A stretch of DNA of 64,000 nucleotides, taken from positions 4,061,872 through 4,125,871 of the forward strand of contig NC_037601.1 of assembly GCF_003073045.1 (NCBI RefSeq), in the 5' to 3' direction. Below are positions 1 to 14,578 of the stretch, piece by piece (the first letter of the stretch is position 1; the number at the start of each line of letters is the position of its first letter). The notes beneath the pieces were generated by a model. The model saw only the letters and a program-made list of their open reading frames with translations. It was not told the DNA's origin and ran no database searches. This DNA comes from Pomacea canaliculata (taxonomy: Eukaryota; Mollusca; Gastropoda; Architaenioglossa; Ampullariidae). The translations under genes and the position numbers were made by a program.

Positions 1-537
1 TAACTATCCCCAAACCACTCAGTCCCACTCCTCCTTCCTCCACTGATATTTTCTTTTATTATTTGTCCTAGTCGCAAGTTTGAGCTCGCAGCTATGCTGC
101 TGACAACGGCGTATCCCTGAAGATGGTTATTTACTGCCACGTGCAACATTGTCATGAAGAATTTTTTTTTTTTTTTGTTGTCTTCTTCAATTAGCGCCAG
201 GCTACTCCAGGAGGAGACGCCAAAATAGTTTTCTTGAAATCGACCTTTTCTGCTCCCACTGTAAATCACATTAGCAATTTTCCGCACCTTGGCCCGCCTG
301 AGACAAAAACTCCATTGCTCTTTTTATGTAGCATGTCCTCTTGAGACTAAATCAAACTGCTTCTGATTAAAGTCCGCCTAGTGGCTTCTGTTTCCTAGGA
401 GAAATCACTACCGTGATGGGGAAAGTTCTTTGGGGGCAGAGGTGAATGAAGTTAATTTTTTGGCGAAACCAGGATTGCTTTGCTAAACTATGGGTGTTCT
501 GCTAAGCTGACATTTTAATTATTACGACTGATGAAGT

Positions 538-600
538 GGTGGTGGTGGTGGTGGTTGGTGGTTGGTGGTAGGGGTGGTGGTGGAGGGGGTTGTGGTGGTG
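538..600 (+). repeat. GGT-rich simple repeat
   Basis: An imperfect run of GGT triplets with GGTT and GGGG interruptions. It produces spurious glycine, valine or tryptophan frames on this strand and a threonine/proline-rich frame on the other. Confidence 0.85.
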
Positions 601-3600
601 GTTACATACGTATGCGCACGGCGTAGAAGTCCCTTTCTTGTGCGACAGAGGCGGGTATGTTCATTGTGGTACCCAATCGGAGGTCCAAGGACTGACAGGT
701 CTTGGAGTAGGTTACACGCTTGAGCTGCACACCAAGTACATCCGAGACACAGTTGCCCTAGGGTCTGTAACTTCAGATCCAAGTTTTCTTTCATCGTCAT
801 TTTATCTGTTTATGCTCATCAAGATATCAGATATTGCGAAGTCGGGCTTCATCGCACAAAACATTCATTTTCAACAGTCCAGGTAGTCCATTGTAAACAC
901 ATGTTCTTTGATCGTGATAGAATGATTTGCTTCGGCACTTTCTGTAGACAATACGACAGGCTGGCACGAACCTGAGTAATGTGATAAATGTGACTATCAA
1001 GTTAATTAATGGCAGAAATAAATTAGGTCCCTGGAGTAAAAGAAAATGAAAGACCAACGAAGGACTTAAACGTAATTGTAGTCATTGGATACAAGAAGAA
1101 TTCTTCTGCAAACGAGTTTCGGCACTCAGTGTTCTGCACTAAATGTTATGGATTCAGTGTTCTGCACGAAGTTTCTGTCCAGAGTGTTTCCCTCTCAGTT
1201 TCAAAAATAATTAGCGGCAGAACAGCATTTTGTTGTCCATGAGACAAGATAATGGTCGAAGCACCCTTTACTCCTTGAGTCAAAATCCGACTGAATCACA
1301 AGTAAATGTTTCAGATAGACTACTAAAGAAGATCGCTAAATTTCTTTGCTACTGTCTCTTTATGTTGGACTGTCGCAAAAACAAACAAGTAAGCTGAATT
1401 ACACCAAAGGACAAAGAGAAAAGACACGCTTTATTAAAAAAAAAAAGCAAGTAGCACATAAAATGTAAGACCAAACATCTACATTGCAAAATACCACAGC
1501 ATTAAAATAAGTCAGTAAATTGCAAATCTCAGCCATACTCTAAGAGCACCATTAAAGAATTACTTTGAAGACGACTGGTGTTATAGTGGCTGAAAGAGCA
1601 CCATGTTCGCTCTCACTGCAATGGCCATGCTTTTTCCCTGAAATCCCATTATCGCAGTGGGTAGAATGTGATACTACAAAAGAAGACTGCGCAGAACTTT
1701 CCAATAAACTACTGGAGTCGCCTCAGTGGAACCAGAGACACGACTGCGGACAAGGGAAACTGGGAAACAAAAGTTCCGAAGGACGGAAAACGCCCAGGGA
1801 TTTCATTTCCCTGATCAAGTGATAGACACCCGAGACACCCCGGGATTTTATTTCTTCCGAAAGATTGGAGGCTGATGAAGTTCTGCGGGCCTGCCGTTGC
1901 CCCTAGTGTCCAAATGAAAGACACTGAATAGGATTCATCTCGAACGCTTTGAGTTACGGAGATCAAGGAGCAGTATGCTGCTCACCAAACAAATACAGTA
2001 CACCAGAATAGGAGCAAAGAATGGGAATGAGACAGGCCAACAAATTTGCAGCTCGACACCATCTGAAGTTAGTTCTCTCAGAGTCACAAGAAATGTGTCC
2101 TTGTTTTTGTCTTCGATGAGTTTCCTAATAAGACAGAGGTTGAAGTATATAAGAACCAAAGAAAGTAGGTGAAACAAATCTTTTGCTGAAGAGTGAGGTA
2201 GAGAAGAGAAAAAGATGATAGGGAAGGATAAGAAGACAGAGAGACAAAATAATTTTTTTCAAATGATGTTGACTATAGATGTCGATGTCCACAGTTTTAC
2301 TTCAACGATTCTGTATGTGGAGCCCTCTCCTTTACGGGAAGCAAAAGTGCAGAGGCATCTGTCATAAAACATTGGTGTCGCCACTGGCAAGACCCATAAT
2401 CACATCGCTTTGACGACCTGCAAATGGAGTGACGTGGCATGAAAGCCCGGGATAATTGCAGGAGCAAACCCTCTGGCTGCCCGTTCACCGGGACCACGGG
2501 GGCCATCTTCAGTGTAAATGCTACTCTTTCACTCCAGCCTCAGATGGCTGCCACGCGCTGGGTCTGTCCCCACAAAAGCCCCACAAGATCGAATTTACAG
2601 CTGTCTCACCCTCCAAAATATTGTTTATCGACGGATTTTCCTTGCTGACGTCTTCCTGTACACAAGGAGAGATGTTGACTGGAATCGTAAAGACTTGCAT
2701 TGTGTTCATTGCCATGTCCTCGAGCCCCTGGGAGGACAACAATCGTTACGGGTTCTCGTTTGAATAATTTTAATTTCTTCGTAGGTACCAAGACAGATCA
2801 GCTTTCCTGACCATCATCTCACTTTAATAATTTTTTATTAAATTTTTATTAAATATGATTATCACTGTCATGTTATGACAACGAACAGCTTTGACAATAT
2901 TCAATAATGCCGTCACTAGTAATTTTGTCTCACATCTCCTGGTATGAAATTCAGTTCCTTATTATGTATTAGTATGTGTATCTAGGAGTATTGTAAGGAC
3001 AGCTCTTTCCCAGACACACTCCATCAACAGCAGACACTTTACACCTCACATAACTGCGCACCTACATGTTGGCTTTAAAGACAGGTGTACACTCCAGACA
3101 GGTTGGGTCGATGCCAGACACTCACATCACAGAAACCTCATCCAGCATGAAGCCAGTCTTCGATTGAAGACAGTTTGTGTGTTGGAACTCTCTGAACCCG
3201 TGATTTCTTTGTAGATACCGATACAGAGAAGCTAAACATCATGGAAGAGCAGCCACCTTCATCGTGAAAGATTGACAGATTTCTGTACCAGTTCTCTTCA
3301 GCTATTATTTTTATGTGGGTTTCGAGGAAAACTTCTGTAGTTTTATTTTAAAAAATAGTACCAAAGGCAAACGAAATTGCCTTTTTTTCAATTTAAGCTC
3401 ACCCGTGCATCTGTGAGGCTTTATAAATTGTCAATATCACGCTAACCATAATTTAAATGAAAAAGACATGAAGAAAAATGAAAAAACAAAACATTTGGAA
3501 AGAGACGAAAACATGAAAAAATCTGAATTTTTTTCCACCGATCTTCTGATAATATACTACCAACTGTCTTCATTTTTATATTGATTTTTTTAATCTGATG

Positions 3601-4391
3601 TCTTATGTTGTTGTTTTTCTAATTCTTTGAGACTTAGAACCGAGGGAACGGCCTGTCCTCAGTCTCTTTTAAGATCGTAGTATTATGGAATTGATATTTG
3701 GAGATTAGTCCTTTTTTACACGAAAAAAATCACATCGCAATACTATGACTACTGCCGTAAAAGAAAATTCACTGGTAACTAAGACTGGGAAAGACATGAT
3801 TCTAAACAAGGACATAAATCCTGTTGTTTCATATTATCTTTATCAAAATGTGCTTTCTCCCTGATGGTCATGATGTTCTGAACCAAAGGAACTGGGATTT
3901 TTTTTTCCAAGATTATTCCAGTGACGTGCTCTCGAGGTCAGTAAATAACTCTTCTCATCCATACCAATGCAGACGATGGAAAATTTGCGATTTTTTTTTC
4001 AATTCCGTTTTCATGCGGCGAATCATTAGAAATCGTGCATCAACGCTGACAAGTTTCATTTGAAACAATTTTACTGCAGCGTCACAGTGACAGCTTAAAT
4101 TAGGGGAGCTAAGACAGTCACCTCATGCGGAGTTGTCGCCCTGACGCCAAACAGCTAAATCAAATATCAGTTAAATAATGTCAAAATGTAGGGCTCGTGA
4201 AGTGTGAGGTAATGCGGCACTCGTGTGTGGAGGTGGAAGTTCTGTGTCATCTTTAATGACATTACATTGGCCGAAATCGAAACTGAAAAATATAAAAGGG
4301 GAGATAATTAAACGCCTTCCTACACGTAAACATGTTTCACCTAACAGCGAAGGAACACCCTTCTTCAATCTTTGTTAAAAGCTTACTAGCC

Positions 4392-4392
4392 C

Positions 4393-4438
<46 letters not shown>

Positions 4439-4545
4439 GAAAATTTGTAAAGCGCTTACACTCCTAAGGAGCAAGCTGTATTGATTCCAGCGTCTGAGGT
4501 TCACAGCTGCTACATGACCAGAACTCTACAGCTGGACAGCTGCAA
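4392..4545 (+). repeat. (AAT)n-linked interspersed repeat, copy 1
   Basis: A perfect AAT run (4392-4436) is followed directly by a non-simple segment beginning TTTGTAAAGCGCTTACACTC and then AGGAGCAAGCTG. The same arrangement recurs near 8454, where the AAT run is followed by TTTATAAGCGCATGCTCACACTC and AGCAGCATACTG. A shared unique flank next to the same microsatellite indicates a dispersed element with an AAT tail rather than two independent microsatellites. The element class (SINE or MITE) cannot be decided by eye. Confidence 0.55.
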
Positions 4546-7479
4546 TCGGATCTGGTTTAACAGTGAACTGGGAGCCTGCAAAACACCTGCCAGGCCGAAA
4601 AAACAAACAAAACAAAAAAGGTTTATAGACATAAAAAGGAAAACCCAGTTAGTTTGTATTCCTCGAGGGATTGTCAGAATTTGCAAAAGTGTGGCTTTCA
4701 TTCTCTAACATATATATATATATTTTGCAAGGATATAAAGTTACAAAACTTGCTTTAACGGAATGTTCATCTGTCAGTCTCCGTTAATGGAATATTCCTC
4801 TGCTTGTAATTCAAGTCTCATAAATAAATTAGACACGAATTGTTAACAGTCTTCCGTACCTTCTGGGATGTTTGCTTTCAGAAGCTGTGATAAGCAGAGA
4901 TGAAAGACTATAATGGCACAATGCATGACCATTGAGCAGGTAGCATGATGGCTAACAAGTCTTTTTCAAACTAAGAATAGATAGATAATAGCATCAGGCT
5001 CACATTACAAGAGGTAGACTGTCATGTCTGCACTGACATGTCAGGAAAAAACAAGCGAGTTAGATATGTTTGATGATGGAGATAAGCATCAGATTCCCAG
5101 AAGTTTGCTGGTGTTCCCGAAATGAAAGGTTTGGAAGATACAGACTGTGGAGATGTTGTGAAGATATACACTGTGTGATGTATGTCTCTAGATGAATGCG
5201 ATATCTTACATACAATACTGTCTGTCTTATTAACAAAACTGTGTGCCTCTTATAAACAATGTTTGTCTGTTTTAGACAATGTTGCGTGTCTCCAATACAA
5301 TCCTTTGTTTCATCTTTGTCTTTACATGCTGTACAACTTTAGTTATCTGACATCCCTACAGAAAACCTGAAAAAATTATCGTATTTTAAAACTTCTAAAT
5401 GGCAGAGATAGTTTAAAAATGAAATAATAAAAGTTCATTCTGAAACGCACCAACGAAAACTGGAACATTTGAAAGTGTTAAAAATGTTTCAAGAAACTAA
5501 AGAAGAAAAAACGAAGAACGAAAATTTGAATTGTCTGGCAGACTAATTGGCTTCAGCGAATGGAAATATAATTTCAATAGACTTAGAGAAAAAAATGTTT
5601 ACTTTTTCGGCAGCTTTCTTTAAGCCCCAGGAGTTCCACAGCAAGAAATTATCTCTTGCACAAAGATTTATTCAACATTTTGGAAAGTCTATGATGCTTC
5701 CCCTCCTCCTCTTCTCCCCCACATAATATTTTCTGCTTTCTTTGTCTCATGTCCTTTTCTTATTTTGTTTCTATTGTCTATATGTCTATTCGTGCCTTCG
5801 TGTCTTCCTACGTTTGTCTGTTTTTCTCTTTCTTTAAAATCTTTTGACACTCAAATTGCATCTTTGTTGTTGTGCACTTCTGAAATTCGGAGGCTAAACC
5901 TAATCTTGTGTAGCTTTTTGAAGATTAGAGAAAGATTGAGCGATGCTTTCTGTCAGGAGTGGTAAACAAGTCAGGAAAATACTTCCCACTCTAATGTTGT
6001 AAAATCTGTTTGAAGTAAGATGCTATGTAAGAAAGGCCTATTCTCGATTTAGAATAAGTTCCAGAAATCAATTCCCATGGGAACCGTTTTGTTTAGTATG
6101 AGGTAGCAGGACATTATCCATTTTCCAAGATGCTTTAGAGGATGAAACCATGTCTCACTTTTTGCCCTGACATGATGCTGGTCAGCATGACATGAAACAA
6201 TTGTTCTGCTGCACAAATAAAAAGAAAATTATTCTGTTTGATCTTTTTGCATTTATGATTCTGAAAACGGAGATTGGTATTAACTGGCCAGTGACCTTTG
6301 CTGCTTTGCTGGCCTATGGCTACAAAAAATATGAAGGTATATGTTACAAATTACTGAAGTGTAAAATAGTTGCATGAGTTCTGGGTGGACATTGAAAGAC
6401 AAAAGTTTTCGCTAAAGGCAGCTATACATTTTATTGACATCGTGAGGTGTCCAGAGGAGTTTATCGTTGATAGTTATACGTAAACATTTGTAATTGTCTA
6501 CTCTTGTGACGACCTCACATTTAATGAGAGTACAATCCCTCGGGGAGCATCAGTACTGGTGTACATAGTATCAGAAATGGCATTACTAGAAATTCTTATA
6601 AATTGAGGTTTGTTGGTCAGATAGTTTAAGATCCACAAGGAAGTTTTTGCATCAGATCAATCCGTTTTTAAACAAGCAAACTAATTATATGTATATGTAT
6701 AAAGTTTTTGTGTTGGAGTGAAAATGTGTGATTGGTGGAAAGGGTATTTAAGGTGGGGTGAAATTTGTACATACCACCCAAGTCTTGTTCGCTGGCCAAT
6801 GGCACTGAGAATGTTTTCTCTATTATCGTGTAATGATTCTTCATCTATAATGTTGAGGTTTAGGGTAATGTTGCATGAGTATGGGTCTTGTATGTGTGTG
6901 AATATATTCCTAAATGTTGTGTTTTGAATCAAACTATATTTTTCTCAATGTCTCTCTCTACCTCTCACAGATCAGTCTTTCATACTTCTCCCAAATGTTT
7001 ACCACTGTCTTGTTTTTCTGTGCATGTCAAGCGGTAAACAACCCTCCCCCCTCCCTTCTTCCGATTCACTCAATAATCGACAGCCCTTCAACTTCAAATC
7101 CCTTCATTTCCATAAATGTCTCCTTTTTTATGAATTCCGCAGTCGGATGTAATGTAGTTTTACTTGTGAACACTCTCTCTTTGATCTGTCGATATCCGGC
7201 ATTTCCTTCCTAATACACAAACACGCACACACACACACAAACACAAACACCCGCGCGCATGCAAATACGCACATGTATCTTGGAGGTGTATTTAAATTGT
7301 TCAGCGGTTCCTTGTCAGTGGTTCTCTCAGGATTTCCTACACTACATGTGAGTTGTGTTCTCACTCTCTCTCTTTCTGTGATGTGGATGCATACCTGTTC
7401 GTGTGTTGTATGTGTATTGTGTGTATGAATGTGTTTGTGTATGGAGAGAGTAGTGCTCACTCCCCTAATTAAATTCTAT

Positions 7480-7496
7480 TGTTGTTGTTGTTGTTG

Positions 7497-7591
<95 letters not shown>
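7480..7591 (+). repeat. (TTG)n(TTA)n microsatellite
   Basis: About seven TTG units (7480-7500) pass into about thirty TTA units with one frame slip near 7531. It explains long isoleucine, tyrosine and asparagine runs in open frames on both strands, which are not genes. Confidence 0.95.
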
Positions 7592-7592
<1 letters not shown>

Positions 7593-8453
7593 AAAGGGAA
7601 ATAAATTGTACGTAGAGAGTGTCCCTACAACTCTCCAAGCTGTCCACCCACCATCTCCTCCATCTCTCATCCATCCCCAGCGGAGGCAGGAAAGAGGGAA
7701 CCTGCCCTGGCCGCTGACAGCCACTATCAGTTTGATCGAGAAAGCAGCAAGGATGGAGCCGGGGCACATCGGAAATCACCTCTTCACGACCTTCCTATCC
7801 CGTCAGCCTTTGCGTGACGAGAAATACAAACGTGGGGCCTGGCTGCTGGTAACCTGCTCATTAACATTGGATATCAGCTGCCACGTGACTTCAGCTCCTG
7901 GGGTCGAGAAACAGCGGAGGCTGGAAGAGAGGTCAAGAGGTTGTGGCCATGCACTCATGTAGTGAGGTTCATCATCACAATCTCTTTTTTCTTTTTTCCT
8001 TCTTCTTCTACTCCATCGGCTTCCACGTCACGTCCATCCGTCTTCACTGTTGTTCACTTATGTTCAGTCGCCGACCACACAGCATTTTGTCCTGTACCCT
8101 ATATTAACAGGTCTAGACAGAGTCTGCCTTGTAAGAATCGTCACAGACATCACATGACATCGAGTACATCGATTTCTGAACTTCGGCAAACTTTTCTGTG
8201 TTGTTTTTATGAATACTTTACAAAATAACAGCTAACCTAAGTCAAAAAACAGACCTTACCTGCCTTGAAAAACACTGGTCCCTGGCTTATCAAGCTGGCA
8301 AAAAATCGTTCATTTATTCCGCAAATTTATTTTATGTATCCAAAAATATTTAGGTCTTAAATCTTTTTATGCCTTTCTTGTCTAAACCTTCGTCTGACAT
8401 ACAGCTGACTCAGCTTCTAGATACTGAGCAAAGATCACAATAATGTCGATCTC

Positions 8454-8540
<87 letters not shown>

Positions 8541-8605
8541 GTAGGATTTATAAGCGCATGCTCACACTCACAAGCAGCATACTGTCAGCTCTTGAGACAA
8601 GTAGG
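8454..8605 (+). repeat. (AAT)n-linked interspersed repeat, copy 2
   Basis: An AAT run (8454-8540, one slip) is followed by a unique segment with the signature TTTATAAGCGC and CACTC..AGCAGC, matching the flank of copy 1 at 4437-4470. The two copies have diverged considerably but keep the order of blocks. Confidence 0.55.
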
Positions 8606-11044
8606 AGATCGTACCACAGTGAAGGAAGAAACCTAACTGGGGATTGGTTATGTAAATCATTAAATCATCAAACATAACCCAAGCACTCTAAGATGTTATT
8701 AAAATATCTTCCAAGTACAAATATGTGCAGTAAAAAAACTAAAGATGTTGTCTCCTCGTCTGCATCAATGGCGGGAAAGGAAGAAAAACAACATTCAAGT
8801 AAAGATCCATGGCGGTGGATCACATTTTGCTTTCCAGATAACAAAGGTAATAAGCCATTAGTAAGCTAATACGCAGAAAAATTGCCAGGGACTTTATTGA
8901 CAGACTTAAAGCTTTTAATGATGGAGACGGATTTCAAACCGGATGGGCCTATTAGCCGTTGTGTATGAGGACCACCATATCGACAATAACTTGGCTGGAG
9001 GCGGGCTCGACATTGGACAGCCAGTGCAGAAAGGAAACGAAATGAAGGATTTGTTTTTTATAGGCTCGACTATCAGAGACACGTCAAAGCCTTAATCAAC
9101 AACTGTCCACAAATATACTTGATAAATGGTCTCAGTCTTCCCATTGGCTGTAGCCTTGACGATGTAGAAATATCTCGTACAATCCTGATGTCTGTGGACC
9201 TTGACCTCTGCATGGTGACGTGTGCAGACCTTGTCTAGCGAACTGAAGAGAGTGTTTACTCAGAGTTAGGAAAAAGTACCTAAGAGGGATATTTACTCAT
9301 TTATCAGAGAAAAAAATCTTGTGACCCAGTTCACCTCATGACTTGCGTTTTCCTTTAATTCTTGTTCGTGAAGAACAGAAGAAAAGAAGGATGGCATAAA
9401 AGATTGAAAGGAGAAAGAATGTCGAAGTGTTTTCGTCTAGGGAAAAATTAATAAGCAATAGGAGACTTCAACTTGATATAGAGGATCCAGCAGCGGAGAG
9501 GACATTCTGCCTACACCATTGTCGGCTATGGAAATGAGTGCGATGAAGTTTGTATTACGCAAGTCATGTGACTTTTCCTTCCAATGGTAGTGTTTTATAT
9601 CCGACGGAAATCAAATCTTCTCTTCGAAGATGAGTTGCATGGAAGCTGTTGTAGCACAGTGCAGGGAGAAAGTGAATTAGATGAGTGATGTGTTACCTCC
9701 GAAAGGACCTATTTCGGCTAAAAGAGAAAGGAGATTATTTATTGTTGTCGTTACAGAGCGTCCTGGGATATTGTGAGCTCCCTCGTGACGCCTCGTTGAT
9801 TGAGAGCAGTCCTGGGTTGGATGTGTGTGGCGATGTCATCACAGAAACCTTCATCTACAGAAAGCTGGTGCTTGAACAGAAGTTTCTGGTGCGATCTCAT
9901 TCAACAGACAGGAGTAGGACATGAAGTTGTGTGGGATTGACGAACTGCCTTTAATGAATCGGGTGCTACAGGTATTTTTTGTTCGTTTTGCGCCGGTCAA
10001 AATTAGAAACGGGACTCGTAAAATCACGTGTCTATATTTAAAAGTTTGACCAGATTTTTTGGGACACATTGGTGAAATATAGCCTCTGCTGTTACCCCTT
10101 CACATCCACTTCACCCCTTTATCAGACTTATGTTTGCGATGACAGCTAAACTGCTTTATTTTTTATCTATATTACCTATCAAAACTAATCAGCAGCATTC
10201 AGTCCTACTAGTCCACCTCTTGCATACAGTTGTAACATTCAGTTCCCCACAGCCACTCATTTTAATGTTCCTTGTATGTGTTCGTCTTCCGTTCTTTTCT
10301 TTCCTTTAATATTTCACTTTTTAATCTTCGCGAAGTCTCCAGCAATGTGGCTTGCGTCAATTAGGAAATGGTTGCGATCGCAGCATTCAGAGAAAATACA
10401 ACAAAACTCGAAAATACAGGCGACAAAACCAAACATCTACAGAAAAATGCCAAGAGTATGTTTGGTGTGGCGGTGTCGGCGGCCAAGGAAGACAAGTGGC
10501 AGTTGTGTATGGTTGCTGCAGGCCAGACGAGCTCCCCACTGCCATTAGCCGCCATTGTTGGCTGCCATGTAAAACCTTGTCTCACCCACCACCGCAGGCA
10601 AAGCCATTCTCAGTGCATTCTCTCTTTAATGCATCTCTGAGGATTCCAAGCCTTTGTCCTTCTTCTTCAGTCTGCTCGGTGCATCTGGCTAGAATTGTGT
10701 GTTTGTAGTTTCTTCTGCTCTGTCGCTAACTTGTGTGTTATTTCTTTAAGTACTTGTACTTTCCTGGCAATATTGATGGTCTGCCATTTTCTCAGATGTC
10801 TAGCTATGCGTGCTGATGCTTAAATTTGAAGTGCACATCGCTCTCTGTACAGGTCAATGATCATAAAAATGTGTCCGTGCACACAAGGATAGAGAGAGAG
10901 AGGATGGATAGAGCAAAGCAGGCAATGACAAATGGTAGGATTGACATTCAAGATGGAGTTTTTTTTATTTGCATTAATGCCATCGTGTCAGTAGGTGCAA
11001 ATGTGTGTACATGAGAATAGATGCATCGTATGGTCATATATCCT

Positions 11045-11124
11045 TATGGCTCTCTGTGTGTATGTGTATATGTTTATGTATGTGTATGTGTTTATGTATG
11101 TGTATGTGTATGTGTTTATGTTTA

Positions 11125-11205
<81 letters not shown>

Positions 11206-11216
11206 GTTATGTGTAT
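11045..11216 (+). repeat. TGTATG-type tandem array
   Basis: Alternating TGTATG units with occasional TGTTTA variants at the left end become nearly perfect from about 11,120 to 11,208. The array gives dipeptide-repeat frames (Cys-Met, Tyr-Val) that are artefacts. It ends about 50 bases before the assembly gap. Confidence 0.95.
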
Positions 11217-11262
11217 GGTGGTATGTGGATTGCACACACCACACAACACAACATTGAAGGGG

Positions 11263-11362
11263 NNNNNNNNNNNNNNNNNNNNNNNNNNNNNNNNNNNNNN
11301 NNNNNNNNNNNNNNNNNNNNNNNNNNNNNNNNNNNNNNNNNNNNNNNNNNNNNNNNNNNNNN
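11263..11362. other. Assembly gap (100 N)
   Basis: Exactly 100 N, a length commonly used as a placeholder for a scaffold join of unknown size, so true distance across this point is unknown. The left flank is repetitive, which probably caused the break. Confidence 0.98.
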
Positions 11363-14300
11363 GTGAGTGTTGTGCTCGAACAAGAGTCGGAAAGAAAGAA
11401 ACAATGACAGACCCGTGTTTGTAGCTGACATAGTTAAGGGGGTGGGACTAGGTCTGAAGAACTGCTTATGCAAGTGTGACGGTAATTTGAATGAAGTGTT
11501 CTGATTTCTGGTTGCATTTGTTTAGACCGTATTTTCATGTTGATTGTGTGGTCATGGGTTTTTTCTTATGCTTTCGCTTTATATTCTGTGCTGTTTGAGT
11601 GTATTCTTCGAATGTTTGTTTTGAAGTGTTGTATATTTTGCTTTTTACTACTAGTCACACCTCAGGGGCACAGCGTCTTATTTTTTTTGGCTCATTAAAC
11701 TGGGTGGATTTTAAATGCTTCGAGAGGAATTATTCTCCATTCTGTATATCTCTCAACGTCCATCACTGGATGAGGCCAAAGATGATAGAGCGCATACTGC
11801 GTTCTAGGACACACGGCAAGAGAGGCGGCAGTGTCTAAACCCAGGTTGCGGAGCAGAAATCGTAGCCTGGTAAGATAGATGTTAACAACTAAACTTATGA
11901 TAAGAGGGCTTTAGAACATCAATATAGCGAGAGTAGGGACGGAAAATAAAAAAAAAAGCTATCATCGATACGGAACTAAATTGTTTGGCTCATAATAATC
12001 GCGAAACCATCACAACACACACGATCAATGTAATTAATATTAGGTTGCAGAACTGGCTTGAAGATAAAAGTACCATTGAGTTATGGACAGACTAACAACC
12101 ATTATTTACATCACATCGTTAAACTTCATAAATCTAATTGTTCCAAAGAAATAAAGCAGAACACTGAAAGATCAGAGCTGAATACAGCAAAGTAGACAAA
12201 AACTACCATAAGTAATCAAGGGGACAGAAAGGATTATAGCAGGGGATACGAGCCGTTCGGGTCGAGTCGGTGTGAAGCTTTTGCAACACCTGTTGCTACA
12301 GGATGACAATTCCGCCATGTGTCGTGAGGTAGAGACACCCCACCAGCCTGGGAGACTAAAGCTCACGGGAAGTAGCGAGGAGGGAGCAGCTACAGTTTTG
12401 AACTCGGTTAAAACCATCATTCGAGTGGCTTGCGATACTGCGATCACACGAGGTAGAGTGATTCTAGTTTACGCAGGCGCATTCACTAGAGCTGTTATGT
12501 AGAAAACCTCGCTGTCGTCATGGCATTGGTCCAGGTGATGGCAGATAAGTGTGGCGGAGGGAGCTATGCAGCTCAAAGAATAGAGAGAACAGAACGCATA
12601 GATGGCTCAAAGTTGCATAGCCGAAACCAAGATCTATAAGTCACTGAAATCATCGCAGGTGCTCGTTCTTCTATGCTAGCTTTAAAATTGCCCTAATTTT
12701 TCTGTTTCCTCCTTCTGCTATGGTTCTGTCATAGGTCCTCAACCAACAAACAAAAAAAATTGGAGGACTAAATATCTTTATAATATTCGTCCACGTACTA
12801 TAACAAAAATTACTTTGAAATTACTGTTGTCTGGTCAACCAATGTGTTCGCTGCGACTTACCAGTGTATATAGTACATTGGGGAAGTAACTGTGTGTTTA
12901 ATGTATTATGATGAGACGTGAAGTGCCGTGGTAGAATGGTTTAAGTATTCTTGCATGGGAGAAGAGTGTATAGTTGTAGTAGTTGTCCTGCTGCTTGCCT
13001 CTCTAATGTCAATGCCTTACTTTGTGTTGTTCTGTTTGTTGTTTATCTCTAAATTGTGTTTGGTTTGGGTATATCTTGTCTGTTTTTGTTTTTTAATTTC
13101 ATTTATGCCAGAACAATGATTGCCATGATTGATTCTTGTGTGTCTGTTTCATCCAAGTAAGGTTATCAACAAGGAGACATATCTTTTTGGCGATACACAT
13201 TAATTGAAACTTGCAGGACTTCTACTTATTATGTGAACAAATAGTATTCATATATAAAGACAAACACTCGAGATATATCTAACTATGATCTTAATGAATG
13301 TATACTTAGGATTTCAATAGTGTAATCTATAAGATCCATTTCATTAGAACACTAATTTAATTGAAGATGACTCTACTAAGATGTCAGAGTCAAAACCCTT
13401 AGAAACAGTAAAAAAAAGGGATTTACAATCTCAAAAACTTTACTTTGGCATTAAACATACTTCTTGTTCTTCTTCTTGTTCTTCTTTTTCTTCTTCTTCT
13501 TTCCTGTAATTACCAAGTAAGAAATAAAAACGAATTTTATTCACAAATATAGGATTAGGGTCAAAAACCTACAATTCAAAAGTTATCGATCACCGCCTGA
13601 AGATTTAACCCTTTCTGTTCCTACATTTGCTATTCCTCCCCCACCTCTCTTTCCTCTCCTCTCCTTGAGCTATCCCTTTATAATCCAACACTGAACTACA
13701 CACGTGACAACAGTGAGTCTGCCAGCATGCTTTTGGGACTCACTGTGGAAGAATCGAGAGCAAAGGTCCGGTAACTCCTTATTTTTGTGCTGTTTTATTT
13801 TTTCCTCAACTGCAAATGAGAACTTCCGGTTCAAAGGGCATGATCCGTGTATCGGATTTCTTGTGTGGTTGGTTGGTTGGTGTTTCGCATGGAATTAACA
13901 TTTTCAAAAACTGGAAACGGTTTTCAACGAGCGATCTGTTCAGTTGACAAAATTTATTTATAGCTTTTTACTTACGTGTAAAGGAACTTTGCATCATTCA
14001 GCTTCTGCTGGAAATCAAAAGAGAAGATAACTCTTCTGATGTATAGGCTAAATTATTTGTCGACAAAGACAGGCACGTAAACAAGTAAACTATGTAGATG
14101 ATTGTTTTAAAAAACAGACAGGACAGAACTCAAGGATTGCTGGCTGACTTAGAGACGGACGAACGGACCGACAGACAAGATCATATAAAATAAATGGATT
14201 CATGACGACCTGCCACCTGCCGTTAAGACCTTAGGTACACCCATCCGCGCTGGTGGGAATCGTGATCCTTTGTGGTATCAAAATCTGATCTTCTCTACTT

Positions 14301-14578
14301 CACAGGTGTACATAAAATGATTGGCCTCACCAGTCCTGTCTTTTGTGCGGAGCAAGCTGCCACCTGTGCAAGCCAGAGCGCCACACCGCAGGTCTAATAA
14401 CCCAGGAGACCAGCTGGACGGCCGGCTGGAAGGATCCGATCCCTCCCGGTGCAGGTAGCGTGGGGTTAAAGCTTCCCGTGGGAGTGATTTGTGGCTCAGT
14501 ACCAGCTTTCGCTCGGTCACTCACTTCACATTTTTAAAACAAGCGAGAGAAGGAAAGGAAAGGGAGGTCACTCTAAGG

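Larger units (their letters stand above)
1..14488. other. Gene-poor intergenic region
   Basis: I find no convincing coding exon here. The open frames are short, lack protein-like domains, and several are generated by microsatellites. The stretch holds a GGT-rich block (about 538-600), (AAT)n and (ATT)n microsatellites, two (AAT)n-linked interspersed repeats, a TGTATG-type array and one assembly gap, each listed separately. Distal regulatory elements of the downstream receptor gene could lie here but none is recognisable. Confidence 0.7.

Noticed and set aside
7429..7962. 177-codon plus-strand open frame with poly-isoleucine
   Set aside because: It is created by the (TTG)(TTA) microsatellite and the remaining part has no domain-like features.
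10995..11424. Several 80-139 codon frames with Cys-Met, Tyr-Val and unknown residues
   Set aside because: They arise from the TGTATG array and run through the assembly gap.
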